The notes beneath the pieces were generated by a model. That model had not been told where the DNA came from, ran no database searches, and saw only the letters and a program-made list of their open reading frames with translations. A program made the translations under genes and the position numbers. A stretch of DNA of 64,000 nt from Symbiodinium natans (taxonomy: Eukaryota; Sar; Dinophyceae; Suessiales; Symbiodiniaceae): NCBI GenBank assembly GCA_905221605.1, contig CAJNDS010002185.1, positions 307,890 to 371,889 on the forward strand, written 5' to 3'. Position 1 is the stretch's first letter. Every line of letters starts with the position of its first letter. Below, piece after piece: positions 25,301-34,300 of the stretch.

Positions 25301-25612
25301 CCAGAACCCACCCCCCACCCCCAAAGCCCTACAAGCCCTAAGAGGCTGAGGTCCGTGCGAGCAGAACCACTCTGCCGCCGTTCTCCACAACGGTGTTTGC
25401 GGCAGACATGCCTCCGTCAAGCCGAAAGAACTCCGACCCTCAACCACAAACCCCGACAAAACGAGGGTTTGGGGTTTAAGGTTTAGGGTTTTCTGTACAA
25501 AAACCAGTACATGTCCAAAATTGCATGTTTTGTCAGAAGCTTCTACCCGAGGCCAACCTCCCAGGCCGCCACCGACGACAATCGCCTGGTTCGTGGGGAA
25601 GGAGCTAGCCAT
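20..25612 (-). CDS. Copy 4: diverged fumarate reductase - cyt b5 - cyt b5 - SdhC-like gene with rearranged introns
   Basis: It starts at ATG 25,612 (MASSFPTNQ) and ends at TAG (20-22). It follows the same domain order as copies 1-3 but is clearly older: the anchor module is diverged, several exons are split by extra introns, and others are fused. Where exons are split, pieces usually sum to the copy 2 length (for example 26+41+52=119 and 39+66=105), supporting the assignments. I could not find equivalents of exons 21 and 22 (the pre-membrane stretch and helix 1) between 5,080 and 6,616, so the protein may be shorter there. Two junctions are off by one base next to G runs (20,403 and 15,404), possibly sequencing error or decay. 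Introns are long (up to about 1.7 kb) and loaded with telomere-like repeats. Confidence 0.7.
966..1423. repeat. Telomere-like arrays, both orientations
   Basis: CCCTAAA units at 966-1,050 and 1,388-1,423 face TTTAGGG/CTTAGGG units at 1,200-1,345. The exon at 1,100-1,153 of copy 4 lies between them, so opposite-orientation arrays bracket an exon. Confidence 0.85.
1533..1655 (+). repeat. Interstitial telomeric array (TTTAGGG)n, nearly perfect
   Basis: About 17 head-to-tail TTTAGGG units in an intron of copy 4, ending at ordinary sequence. The right flank is unique sequence, so this is not a chromosome end. Confidence 0.95.
2191..2490. repeat. Tandem repeat, unit about 60-75 bp
   Basis: Four or five imperfect copies of a unit with GCTGATGCTCATGATGCT, GGGGCTTTGGGG and CGGAAAACTGGGC. 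It lies in the intron of copy 4 between 2,073 and 3,096. Confidence 0.75.
3409..3482 (+). repeat. Interstitial telomeric array (TTTAGGG)n
   Basis: About ten perfect units in the copy 4 intron between 3,162 and 4,191. The intron also has CCCTAAA units at 3,785-3,835 and 4,030-4,135 in the opposite orientation. Confidence 0.92.
4315..4398. repeat. (TA)n microsatellite
   Basis: An alternating TA tract with a CACACAC interruption, inside the copy 4 intron next to the exon at 4,259. Confidence 0.92.
5080..6616 (-). other. Copy 4 intron region where exons 21-22 would be expected
   Basis: It holds TTTAGGG units (5,253-5,310; 6,200-6,248), a GGGCTTA array (5,440-5,492), CCCTAAA units (6,050-6,090) and a C/T tract CCCTCCTCC (6,545-6,605). 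I see no match to the [16 protein letters not shown] stretch or to helix 1. Confidence 0.6.
5711..5747 (-). other. Possible extra exon of copy 4 (weak)
   Basis: A GC-rich 37 nt stretch preceded by an AG and followed by GC could be an exon. It lies in the region where equivalents of exons 21-22 are missing. In one frame it reads [12 protein letters not shown], but its length does not fit the phase on both sides, and it does not resemble the corresponding part of copies 1-3. Confidence 0.2.
8420..8512. repeat. GC-rich minisatellite
   Basis: Short imperfect repeats of GGGACGC(TGAGGCGCC) within a copy 4 intron (8,174-9,913). The rest of this 1.7-kb intron is largely free of telomere-like units. 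Confidence 0.6.
9410..9775. repeat. AT-rich tandem repeat, about 140-bp unit, three copies
   Basis: Each copy has GTAG(T/C)ATGAA(C/T)CCTATGAA, a GAGGAT block, and a stretch like GAAAACCAAGGAAACAGACCCAAAATCAATAGGATTC. Copies begin near 9,424, 9,571 and 9,707. Base composition differs sharply from the surroundings. It lies in an intron of copy 4. Confidence 0.7.
10405..10518. repeat. 38-bp tandem repeat, three copies
   Basis: The unit begins AACCTATGTATACCTTTAAG and ends GTAGGGAACCT. Copies start at 10,405, 10,443 and 10,481 and differ by about one base. It ends about 50 bases from the copy 4 exon at 10,572. Confidence 0.92.
10870..11215 (+). repeat. Telomere-variant array with 8-bp unit GGGGTTTA
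   Basis: More than 20 units of an eight-base variant with four G, passing into seven-base GGGTTTA units at the right end. It lies in the copy 4 intron between 10,626 and 11,515. Confidence 0.92.
12485..13265. repeat. Series of telomere-like arrays around copy 4 exon 17a
   Basis: CCCTAAA units at 12,481-12,535, TTTAGGG and GTGTAGG units at 12,675-12,760, CCCTAAA at 12,930-12,990 and TTTAGGG at 13,170-13,262. The exon at 12,577-12,657 sits between arrays of opposite orientation. Confidence 0.85.
13290..13386. mobile_element. MITE-like inverted-repeat element, family A
   Basis: About 97 bp ending AAGGGGAACATCCC. Its arms (TTATACTA..AGTGCA..AGGGATTATAG and the reverse of CAATCCC..TTTAAGGAC) pair to form a long hairpin. 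It shares sequence with copies at 14,019, 24,154 and 25,100. It lies in an intron of copy 4. Confidence 0.6.
14019..14085. mobile_element. MITE-like element, family A, one arm
   Basis: The left arm (CTTGGGATGCTCCCCCTTATAC, then AGTCCTTAA and GATCGGGGGTACTAC) is clear. The matching right arm is not visible, so this is a truncated or diverged copy in an intron of copy 4. Confidence 0.5.
16415..16590 (+). repeat. Telomere-variant array, TTTAGGG passing to GGGTTTT
   Basis: Perfect TTTAGGG units give way at about 16,450 to nine GGGTTTT units, then return to mixed units. It lies directly beside the copy 4 exon at 16,398. Confidence 0.9.
17420..17575 (-). repeat. Mixed CCCTAAA/CCCCAAA array
   Basis: It ends in a run of C about 28 bases from the copy 4 exon at 17,603. 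Confidence 0.88.
18240..18460 (+). repeat. (AGTAAT)n microsatellite
   Basis: About 35 units of AGTAAT with occasional GAGTAA changes, in a copy 4 intron. It gives apparent poly-Leu and Val/Ile reading frames on the two strands, which are not genes. Confidence 0.97.
18900..20100 (+). repeat. Longest run of TTTAGGG arrays in the window
   Basis: Arrays at 18,900-19,065, 19,400-19,768 (with about 38 nearly perfect units in 19,500-19,768) and 19,888-20,090 surround the tiny 26-nt exon at 19,829-19,854 of copy 4. A shorter CCCTA-type block occurs at 19,165-19,245. Confidence 0.93.
20420..20515 (-). repeat. CCCTAAA array in the intron between copy 4 exons 10a and 10b
   Basis: About twelve units with minor variants, lying wholly inside the short intron 20,404-20,574. 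Confidence 0.9.
20940..21266 (-). repeat. Mixed CCCTAAA/CCCCAAA/CCCCGAA array
   Basis: About 45 seven-base units with interspersed variants that recur in blocks, abutting the donor of the copy 4 exon at 21,269. Confidence 0.93.
21388..21552 (+). repeat. TTTAGGG array passing to GGGTTTC and GGGCTTA variants
   Basis: Blocks of one variant follow one another. It abuts the other side of the same copy 4 exon (21,363), so the exon is enclosed by C-rich and G-rich telomere-like strands. Confidence 0.93.
21990..22292 (-). repeat. CCCTAAA arrays flanking copy 4 exon 7
   Basis: Units at 21,990-22,090 and 22,238-22,292 lie on either side of the exon at 22,168-22,213. Confidence 0.9.
22650..22988. repeat. 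CCCCAAA array and facing TTTAGGG array around copy 4 exon 6
   Basis: Ten CCCCAAA units (about 22,660-22,730) and about 25 TTTAGGG/TTCAGGG units (22,806-22,988) bracket the 28-nt exon at 22,768-22,795. Confidence 0.92.
24154..24252. mobile_element. MITE-like element, family A, full copy
   Basis: This is the best-preserved member. It begins CTTGGGATGTTCCCCTTATAC, has AGTCCTTCAGGGGGATT then ATCGGGGGTACTG, and closes with AATCCCTCTTAAGGAC and an arm ending CAACCCCAATCC. The two arms are imperfect reverse complements. It lies in copy 4, about 25 bases from exon 4. Confidence 0.65.
25100..25179. mobile_element. MITE-like element, family A, shortened copy
   Basis: It starts CTTGGGATGTTCCCCC, has a shortened left arm, the same TAGGGGGTACTGAAATCCCT centre, and a right arm with GAAGGACTGTGAGTAGAAGGGGGAGCATTCC. 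It lies in an intron of copy 4. Confidence 0.6.
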
Positions 25613-28600
25613 CTTCTCTCGCAAGACCTGGGCTTTCGGTCCGAGAAGCCCCTAAACCCTAAACCCTAAACCATCATGTAAATTTTCGTAGGTTCCCCTG
25701 CGACCTGGAGAGTCAGAGAGAGAGAGAGAGAGAGATTGAGAGAGAGAGAGAGAGCGCCGTTGCTTTCGGGAACTTAACACCTACCCATGAAGGGAATCGC
25801 ACCGACTCTTGAACCTGGCGCCCTAAACCCGAAATCCTGAACCCTAAACCTTGAGACTCTGACTCCTACATTCCTCAACCTGTCCCTACAACCTCAAATC
25901 CTACTCCCTAAACCCTCAAGCCTAAAGCCCTCATACATTAACACCGCAGACCCTGAACTGTTCTAACACTCTAGCAAATCAAAACCCTAAACCCTAAAAC
26001 TCTAACACCTGAAAAGAACTCTAACGTTCCAAAACCCAAAACCCTAGCACTCTACCGCCTGAAACCTAAACCCTAAGACTCCAACACCTGAAAGCCCTAA
26101 ACCCTCAACCCTAATATCATAAGACTTTAACACTCTAGCACCTTGAAACCCCTAATTCCTGAAACTCTAACACCTGACAAACCCCTAAACCCTAAACCCT
26201 AAACCCTAAACCCTAAACTCCAAACCCTTAAAACCCTAAACCCTAACACCACAAAATCCCCCCGTCGACCTCTTGTTCTGGCCGGGGTGCTTCGGCCCTC
26301 TCAAAGGGCCTCGGGAAGGGGTTTAGGGTTTAGGGTTTAGGGTTTAGGGTTTAGGGTTTAGGGTTTAGGGTTTAGGGTTTAGGGTTTAGGGTTTAGGGTT
26401 TAGGGTTTAGGGGTTAGGGGTTTAGGGGTTAGGGGTTAGGGTTTAGGGTTTAGGGTTTAGGGTTTGGGGGTTTAGGGGTTTAGGGTTTTAGGGGTTTAAG
26501 GTTTGGGGGTTTAGGGGTTTAGGGGTTTAGGGGTTTGGGGGTTTTAGGGGTTTAGGGGTTTAGGGGTTTAGCGGGTTTAGGGGTTTAGGGGTTTGGGGGT
26601 TAAGGGGTTTAGGGGTTTAGGGGTCGAGGGGTTTCGTGTTTTGATGCTTACAGTTAGGGAGTTTAGACAGTTTAGAGTTTGGAGTTTTTGGGACGCTGGG
26701 GACTTGGGACTTTAGGGTCTTGAGACCTTAGGGTTTTGGGGGGTTTGGGGTTTGGGTTGTGGGGTGGCAGCGGGCGTGGTGCATGTAAGCGGACGAGCAT
26801 GCAAGAGATAAATAACTAGGGAGTAAGCCGCAGAATAAGCAGAGAACCCCCCTGCAAAGGATTGCGAAGCTGGTGGAGATGCGGGCCTGACACCCTAAAC
26901 CCCAAACCCTAAGCCCTAATCCCTCAACCCTGAACCGCGACATCCTGAAACCCTCACCCTCATTTCCTAAGCCTTGGGAGCCTTCAGGGGGGTGTGGTGG
27001 CTACGGGCGACTATTTAGGGGTTTAGGGTTTAGGGTTTAGGGCTTTGGGTTTAGGGTTTAGGGTTACTGGCTCCTGAGAGAACCTAAGGATTAATGATTG
27101 AGGGCCTGTTTTTCCACAAAGGTCTCCAGACATGTTCCATACAAAACCGAGCGCAACATTCGAGTTCGAACCCGGAACCCTGAACCCTCATTAAACCCTA
27201 AACCCTAAACCTAAACCCTAAACCCTAAACCCTAGATACACCCTTTGCCCTAATGAAACCCTAATTCAACTCTAAACCCTAAACCCCGAAACTTGGGGTC
27301 TAGGGTTTAAGGTTTAGGGTTTACGGTCTTCACAACCCACCGCGAGCCGAACGTCGCCCCCAACAACAATCCGGGCTCCGCGCGTCGCTTCTGGGCGAAA
27401 GGGGCTTCGGAGAATCCCCAGGATCTAAACAAAAACAGGCTGCGATGGAGGGGTTTAGGGTGAAGGGTGAAGGGTTTAGGGTTTAGGGTTTAGGGTTCAG
27501 GGTTCAGGGTAGGCATGATGTTGCTAGGGTCTGGGGCTTCGGGATGTAAGCATTTCCCTGAACCCTGCGTCATAAATCCAGTACCCAATCCCTGAATATT
27601 GAACCCTCAACCCCGTACAAGCCCTTAAGGCGCCTGAGCCCTTCTACGGCCCACATCCCAAGGTGGCCCTTCAAACCATCTGAAAAAAAAAAGCATTCCC
27701 AAATATGAGGGCTAAAAACAACCCTCAGTTGAGCCTTGTTCGGGCCCTGCCCTAAACCCTAAACCCTGAACCCCAACCCTCAAATATAGCCTTGCTTGGG
27801 CCGTGGTTATTTGGCACCCGAAGGGGCTTGAAGTGTTGAACTGCTGGTACCGGATTCTAAGGTCAAGGGTCTTCGGGTTTAGGGCTTAGGGGACAGCCTT
27901 CTTCGCTTACGCAGTTCTTGTCTTGAAATGTAGTTGCCGGTGGGTGCTTGCGCGCTGGTCGCTCCTTGCACGCTTCTGGTGGAAGTATCATCTGAGCCAT
28001 AAATACCCCTAAACCCCAAACCCTAAACCAAAATCCCACAACCCTAAACCCCTCCTGTTTTGGGCGCACTCGGATGGGGGCCGCTCCAGCTCACGAAAGC
28101 AATGAAGCTGCCCAAGAGAGCCTCATCCTCAGCATGGACGGGTTTTGGGCTTCTAGAAAGTAGTGGGCCTTGGAGACATATCTCCTATCAATAGAAAGGG
28201 TTTAGGGTTTAGGGTTTAGGGTTTAGGGTTTAGCGTTTAGGCGAAAAACCCCCGAAAAGAATTGGGACCCTGGTCGGGTCTACATCGACCGCCGCCCCAC
28301 CGAGCTGCTGGAAGGCACCAGCTTGCAAGGAAGCCAAGCGCATGACGCCCGGTTAGGGGCTTACCATCAATGATCGCATACTACACTCCAATATGCTACA
28401 CGACATTCTGCTGGACGATTAGAATCATGCTGGACTCTACTACACGATGCTGCTATGTAGCAATCAGAATCGTGGGACTGCAGCTCGTCAGCCCTAAACC
28501 CTCAACCCCAAGCTCCAAACCCTAAACTCTGCAGGGTTTCTTGGGGTAGAAACTCTGCGGCGTTTCTCCGCGGAAGTCTTGCCTCTAAGGCCCTAAACTT

Positions 28601-28713
28601 TAAGCTCCTCAGCCCTATGAACCCTACACCCTGAACCCTGAACTCTGAACCCTGAAACCCCAAACCCTGAAGCCCTAAACCACCGAACCCTTGGTAGACA
28701 CGTCCGAGTGGCT
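25613..28713. other. Intergenic region between copy 3 and copy 4
   Basis: About 3.1 kb between the stop of copy 3 and the start of copy 4. It holds a (GA)n tract (25,711-25,755), loose CCCTAAA-like text with CTCTAACAC units (25,940-26,250), a large TTTAGGG and GGGGTTTA array (26,318-26,640), smaller arrays near 27,010-27,065 and 28,198-28,235, and otherwise unrecognised sequence. I could identify no promoter. Confidence 0.7.
26318..26640 (+). repeat. TTTAGGG array passing to GGGGTTTA
   Basis: Seven-base units to about 26,460, then mostly eight-base GGGGTTTA units. It lies upstream of copy 4. Confidence 0.92.
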
Positions 28714-31335
28714 TCACTCGACTCTGCCCGGGGTCTGGATCGAGCCCTCGTAGCCTCGGCATGGAATCTCATAAGCAAGGGGGCCCTACTTGCAGGGTGT
28801 GGGTTCAGGGACCCTGAAACCTGAACCCTAAACCTTCATATTGGGTTGAGCTTCAGGGGTCAGGGGTCTGGTCTTGCAATACGAGAAGAACTATATGCTC
28901 ACAATGTTATGGGATCCAATGGGTGGGGTGGGTCGATATTCGACACCGGAGCAAGGTGCTTGACGAAGAAACCCTAAACCCACAGCCGGGCGGCCCCCAA
29001 AGGGCTTGGTGGCCATCACGTAGAGCGGGAAGGAGATGTAGACCAAGCCCATGACGATCCTTCGAGTGCGCCACGCGTTAGGCGCCCTAAACCCTAAACC
29101 CTAAATCCTAACCCTAAACCCTAAACCCTCATCCCTAAACCCGAAGCCAAAAGACACGGAAGCCCAAACCCAAACAGAACCTATACATGAGCAGACCCCT
29201 ATACAAAAGCCCTGAAACCGACCCTACATAAACCCCATCCCCCACAAGTACACCCTACATAATCCCCAGACACCCCCATACACTCCAGCAACCCAGAGCC
29301 TCCCATCTGGGATGTTCAACATGTTGGTCTGGGCTTACGTTTAGGGCTTGGGAGCTTGGGTATTGCTGGCAGTCTGGGGTTTAAGCGTTTACCAAACCCT
29401 AACCCTCAACCCTAAACCCCAAACCCGAAAACCCTAAAACCCTTAACCCGAAAACCCCAAACCCCCAACCCGAAACCCCCAAACCCTGAACCGGAAAACC
29501 CTAAACCTTAAACCCTAAACCCGAACGCAGCCAGCGTCATGATCGCGTAGCCGATGATCTCCACGCGCCAGATGTGTCCTCTGGGGATGCCCAAGACGGG
29601 CGTAACCTGCAGGGTGGTAGAAGCACTGGAAGTCCGAAAGGTTTAGGGTTTAGGGGTTTAGGGGTTTAGGGTTTAGGGTTTAGGGTTTAGGGTTTAGGGT
29701 TTAGGGTTTAGGGTTTAGGGTTTAAGGCTTACCCTAAAATACTAAACCCTAAACCCTAAAACCCCCAACTTCCAACCACAACCGGCCTTCTTCCAGCCGA
29801 TGCAGGCGTGGTACATGAAGATGCACACCGAGAAGATGTAGAAGAACCTTATAGCTGAACTTGGGAACCCTAGCAAAAATTATATAGTTTTAGCTGCTTC
29901 TTGGGAATTATAGTGCCAAAAAATTGAAGATTCTTCCCAAGTATCTCAAAGGAACGACCAGAGAGGGTTCTTGAAGATTTGAAACTCGAGAGCCTCGTGG
30001 ATGCACGGGAAGATGACGTCTCTTCTTTTTTGAGGGGGCGTTTCGATTTTCGGGCGGAGCCCCATGTTCCAGGCACCCAAGAAGAGGCCCCAACCCCTAA
30101 ACCCTAAACCCAGAAAACCCTAAACTCTAAACCCTAAACCCTACACTAGTATTAATTGGGTTTAAAGACCTCAGTCGCAGTGCCAAGGTGTTGTATCCTT
30201 TTGGGTACCTACTATGCAACGGGACCTCAAACTTGGGGCACCCAGAAAGAAAGCCGTGTCATTTAAAGAACTGGCCGCGTAAACCCGTCGATCCCGACAA
30301 GATAAGAAATCACCAGCTGATGCTGTTGCGGGGTTGAGGAGGCTTTCTGCACTGCACATTACTCAGGATGGCACGTAGATGTCGCGCACGCCGACTGGCT
30401 CGATGCTGTCTTCGCTGGTCCAGAAGAGGTTCAGGGAGGAGATGCCCCAGAAGTTGATGAGGTAAGGAGGCGGCCGGATGTAGTAGGGGCCGAACTGGTC
30501 GGTGTCACCGAAGCGGAACTGGAAGAGGTGGATGGTCATGAAGGTCAGGAGCATCAGGCCGGAGATGGCCAGGTTCAGGACGTTGATGCCCTGAGTCTGC
30601 ACCAGTGCCAGCTTCATGTCCCAGGTTCGCTTCAGGCCCACGAAGACGTGGAGCAGCACGGACAGGAGAATGTACTCCTCCACGATGTTGGCCGGCAGGC
30701 CGAAGCCCGTCCAGTAGAGGCGCACGTAGAAGTAGCCGTAGCCGTTGAAATCATCCGGGCCTGCACATTTGTCAGGGCGGAGTCGCTACTTCAGGTTGCA
30801 GCCGGTGCAGGAACTACAATAATGCTTAATTGCGACATCCAGCCTTTGAAGACGTGGAGGTTTCCCACTGCGTGGATGACGATGAACAAGATCAGCAAGA
30901 TGGCGCTGCGGGTCAGACCCAGGCGGTCGTTGGAGATCTTGATGTTCTTGGCGGAGAAGATGGTGGCGCACACTTCCTGAGCTCAGCATGCGATTTAAAC
31001 GTTGACTGGCTGCTGACATGCCGCACGCTTCATGCCAGTGCAGCCGCGCTGCATACAGCACCGCGAGCAGGAAGAACCAGGTCGCGTTGAAGTAGGACTT
31101 CACGTTGATCAGCAAGACGCCTCCACTAGCCAGCGGCATGCACTCGAGCAATACGAATGCCCAAGCTTAAATCGACTAAGTCCTACTGCGATGCTTACGA
31201 TGTGTTCGCTGGCTTTGCAGCGCCTGGGTTCTCGTCCAGGTCCACGCGCCAGTTGTTCGCCCCGTCCAGGTGGCCCCAAGCCTGGTGGTTGCCGAGCTTG
31301 CTGCCCGTGTCCTTCCTGGTGCCCAAGATGCGGCT
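28714..31335 (-). other. Copy 3, SdhC/FrdC-like membrane anchor module
   Basis: Exons: 31335-31199, 31125-31029, 30976-30844, 30760-30375, 29993-29956 plus 29847-29787 (the split equivalent of exon 25; 38+61=99 nt, equal to the unsplit exon of copy 2), about 29606-29531, 29059-28995 and 28754-28714. The same helices and histidines as copy 2 are present. The junction between 29,531 and 29,059 does not give a GC, GT or GA donor in the phase used by copy 2, so this part of the model is uncertain. Confidence 0.75.
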
Positions 31336-34300
31336 CTGCAGGCCAGAACATCACTCCCCCCGCTCACTCTCCTCTTGGTGCTGTCGATCTGTCTGTCTCT
31401 GACTCTACTCACTCTCTCTCTCTCTCTCTTCTTCTTCTTCTGCTCAGCGAAGAGGCCCCCCGAGGAGGACCCCGGCCTCTCTCTCTCTCTCTCTCATCTC
31501 ATCTCAGCTGTTACGGCCGCTCCTGATGGGCCCGCCGCCGCCGGCCTTGGGGGCGGCGCTGGCCGCGGCAGCCACGCCGGAGCCCACGGCGCCGATCACG
31601 GAGTCGGGGGCGTACTTGCCGATGACGTCAGGAGGGTGGATCCTAGGCTACGTTGCTGCAGGCGGGGTGGGGTACGGAAGGAGCTGGCCCGGGAATGGGC
31701 GGATTTTGCAAGCTTAAGACAGGCCATCTCTCAACCGAGAAGCATGTTGAACTCCTCCGTGGCGTCCTTGCCGGCAAAGGTGAGGATGGCCAGCTCGCCA
31801 CCAGGGTGCTCCGACAAGAAGCTGGTGACGTCCAGCACCTGGCCATCCACCACCACCCAGCAGTCTGCCTTGGTGTTGTGCTTGGCCACCTCCGTCATGG
31901 GGATGCCGCCACCACCGCCGCCGCCTCCGCCGGCAGCAGCCACGGCACCACCTCCACCACCACCGCCGCCGATCATGCCGATCACGGAGTCGGGGGCGTA
32001 CTTGCCAATCACGTCCGGCGGGTGGATCCTTCGGTAGCAATTTACATACAGAGTACCCAAGCAACGCCAAAGGACACACGATCAGCTTCTGCAGTCAAGT
32101 GTCATGTTGAACTCCTCCGTGGCGTCCTTGCCGGCAAAGGTGAGGATGGCCAGCTCGCCGCCGGGGTGCTCCGACAAGAAGCTGGTGACGTCCAGCACCT
32201 GGCCATCGACCACCACCCAGCAGTCCGCCTTGGTGTTGTGCTTGGCAACGTCGGCAAGGGTCATGCCCCCGCCACCGCCGCCACCGGCCGCGGGTGCGGC
32301 ACCTGCGGCAGGCGCCGCGGCAGAGTTCATCTTGTCCTCGTAGGAGCCGCCGGCCAGCTTGGAGCTCTCCACAGCACCGGTCAGGCCGCCGCCGGTGATC
32401 TCTTTGAGGTCCACGTCCTTCATGTCCGCTCCCAGCATGTACTTGGCAGCTGCAATGCCGGCCACACGGCCGAACACCACGCAGTCCAGCAGGGAGTTGC
32501 CACCCAAGCGGTTGTTGCCGTGCACGCCGCCGGCGACCTCGCCAGCAGCATACAGGCCCGGGACAGCCTTGTTGTCCGAGCCGATGCATGCGGAGTCCGT
32601 GTCGATGAGCAGTCCGCCCATGCAGTAGTGGATCACCGGCGTGATGATGGCCACGTAGAACGGCTCGTTCTTCACGGCATCGCCAGGGATGATGTTGTGG
32701 AAGAACTTCTTGCCGCTGCCCGTCTTGCCGCTGGCCTGCCGATGGCGCTTCAATTCTCCGAACTGAACCGAACATCTGCACGACATTGCACGACCCTGCT
32801 AGAGCCGACACTTTCACATGCACAAGCTTTCCCTGGCCTCGTCCCAGCACTTGCCGGAGGGGTACGCAGGGTAGGGGCCGTCGTCCGGGTGCGTCTCCGT
32901 CTTCTTGGCCGCCTGGAAGTGCTCCTCGTGTGCCTGCTCGATCACGGACAGGGAGATGCCCATGTCCTTGGCGAGGTCCGCGCCGCTGGAGTAGAACTTC
33001 ATGACCTGAGGCGCAGGGCTGAGAAAAGAAGCCAGAGCAAAAGGAGCAGAGCGCAGCGAGGATCAGGAGAGCTTTAGAGGCGACTGAGCTCTCAGCACCA
33101 CGTCCGGTGTAGTGCCTTGGCTGCACATCGTGTGCAGATGCAGCTGGCGCTCTGCCGCGGCGTCCCGATCACACGATGCCAAGCGCAAGGCTTGCAGTGC
33201 CAGATGATCTCGTCAGAGGCCGCCTTGTTGAGGCACAGCCTGCGCATGGCTACCAGCACGAGAAGGGCACAAAAAGAGCGCCTATCAAATCCTATCCTAT
33301 CAGCGCCTATCAGCCAAGCCAACCGAGCGGTAACATGCTAGCACGCCTGAAAGGCGGCTTGCTCTTCCACATCTCGCCCGTGACGTAGTCGCGGCCTGTA
33401 GCTCTTGGGGCTTACCATTACAAAAGCACCGCTGTGTGCCCTGAGATGAGGCACTCGCACTTCGCTGCGCAAGCTGCAAAACTCATCCCGGGCCCCCTGC
33501 GGCCCAGCTCGTTGCAGAATCGCTTGCCCTCCGCGTTCAGGATGATGCCGCCCACGCCGCGCAGGGCCTGACGCACAGGTGAAAAAGCACGGGCGCACGG
33601 TCGCCGCACGCGCATGCGCGAGCGGGTGCACAAGCCAGGCATTGGACACATGCGCGGGAACGCGTGCAGGCGTTCGAGCAGGCGCACGCGGGGGCCTCGG
33701 CGGCGAGGAACTTGATCTTGGCATCGGCATCGTCCGGCTTCACGAGGCCGGTCGGATGGACCTGCACCCACTCCAGGTCGATGGTCTTCGCGCCGATCTC
33801 CTCATGACGATGCACGGGAGGCACTGTACGGAACTATCTTTTCTCGCACCTGCTGTCTTTGGTTACAAGCTGTCTTTGGTTGGAGGCTGCGGATAGCTAC
33901 CACGCCTCGCCCATCTTGATGCCGTCGCCTGTGCAGTGCTCGCCGTTGGTGGTGGGCAGGTGCAGCAGGTCCGGGCGATACTTGGCCAGCAGGGAGTTCT
34001 GGGTGAAGTCAGCGCCGAAGCCGCCTGCGCCAGAACCCGGCAAGAACAGCCTCCAACCAAAAAAATCTACACAAAGCTGTCATGGCTTCGACTCAGGCAC
34101 GCTTGGCCCCCACGCACCCCCAGCACCCCACCCAGCCTGATGCGAGGATCACGGGGCCGAACTCCTGGAAGTTCTGGCCGCCCTTCTCGTAGACGCAGCC
34201 CACGCAGGCCTTGCCCTCCGTCACGAGCTTGAAGACCTTGGCCTTCGTGATGATGCGCGCGCCAGGTCCGTCTTCTCAGGCCTCCTGCAACGCGAGAACA

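Larger units (their letters stand above)
11678..25612 (-). other. Copy 4, flavoprotein module
   Basis: Exons, in order: 25612-25558, 25411-25359, 25062-25002, 24332-24277, 23376-23336, 22795-22768, 22213-22168, 21363-21269 (equals exons 8 and 9 joined), 20672-20575, 20403-20358, 19854-19829, 18808-18768, 17654-17603, 16947-16909, 16398-16333, 15771-15739, 15434-15404, 14950-14902, 14395-14348, 13727-13709, 12657-12577, and 12237-11516 (exon 17 tail and exon 18 joined), which continues into b5. The intron after exon 7 sits in a different codon (the Arg of VARLGG) than in copies 2 and 3; the three-exon total of 141 nt is unchanged. VQVHPT is itself split by an intron at 16,908. Active-site motifs VIHYCMGG and GNNRLGGN are kept. 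Confidence 0.78.

Noticed and set aside
31653-33077. Long plus-strand open frame of 474 codons, repeated at 46,574-47,998
   Set aside because: It is antisense to the b5 and flavoprotein exons, crosses their introns, and its text (repeats of [14 protein letters not shown]) is a shadow of GC-rich coding DNA on the other strand.
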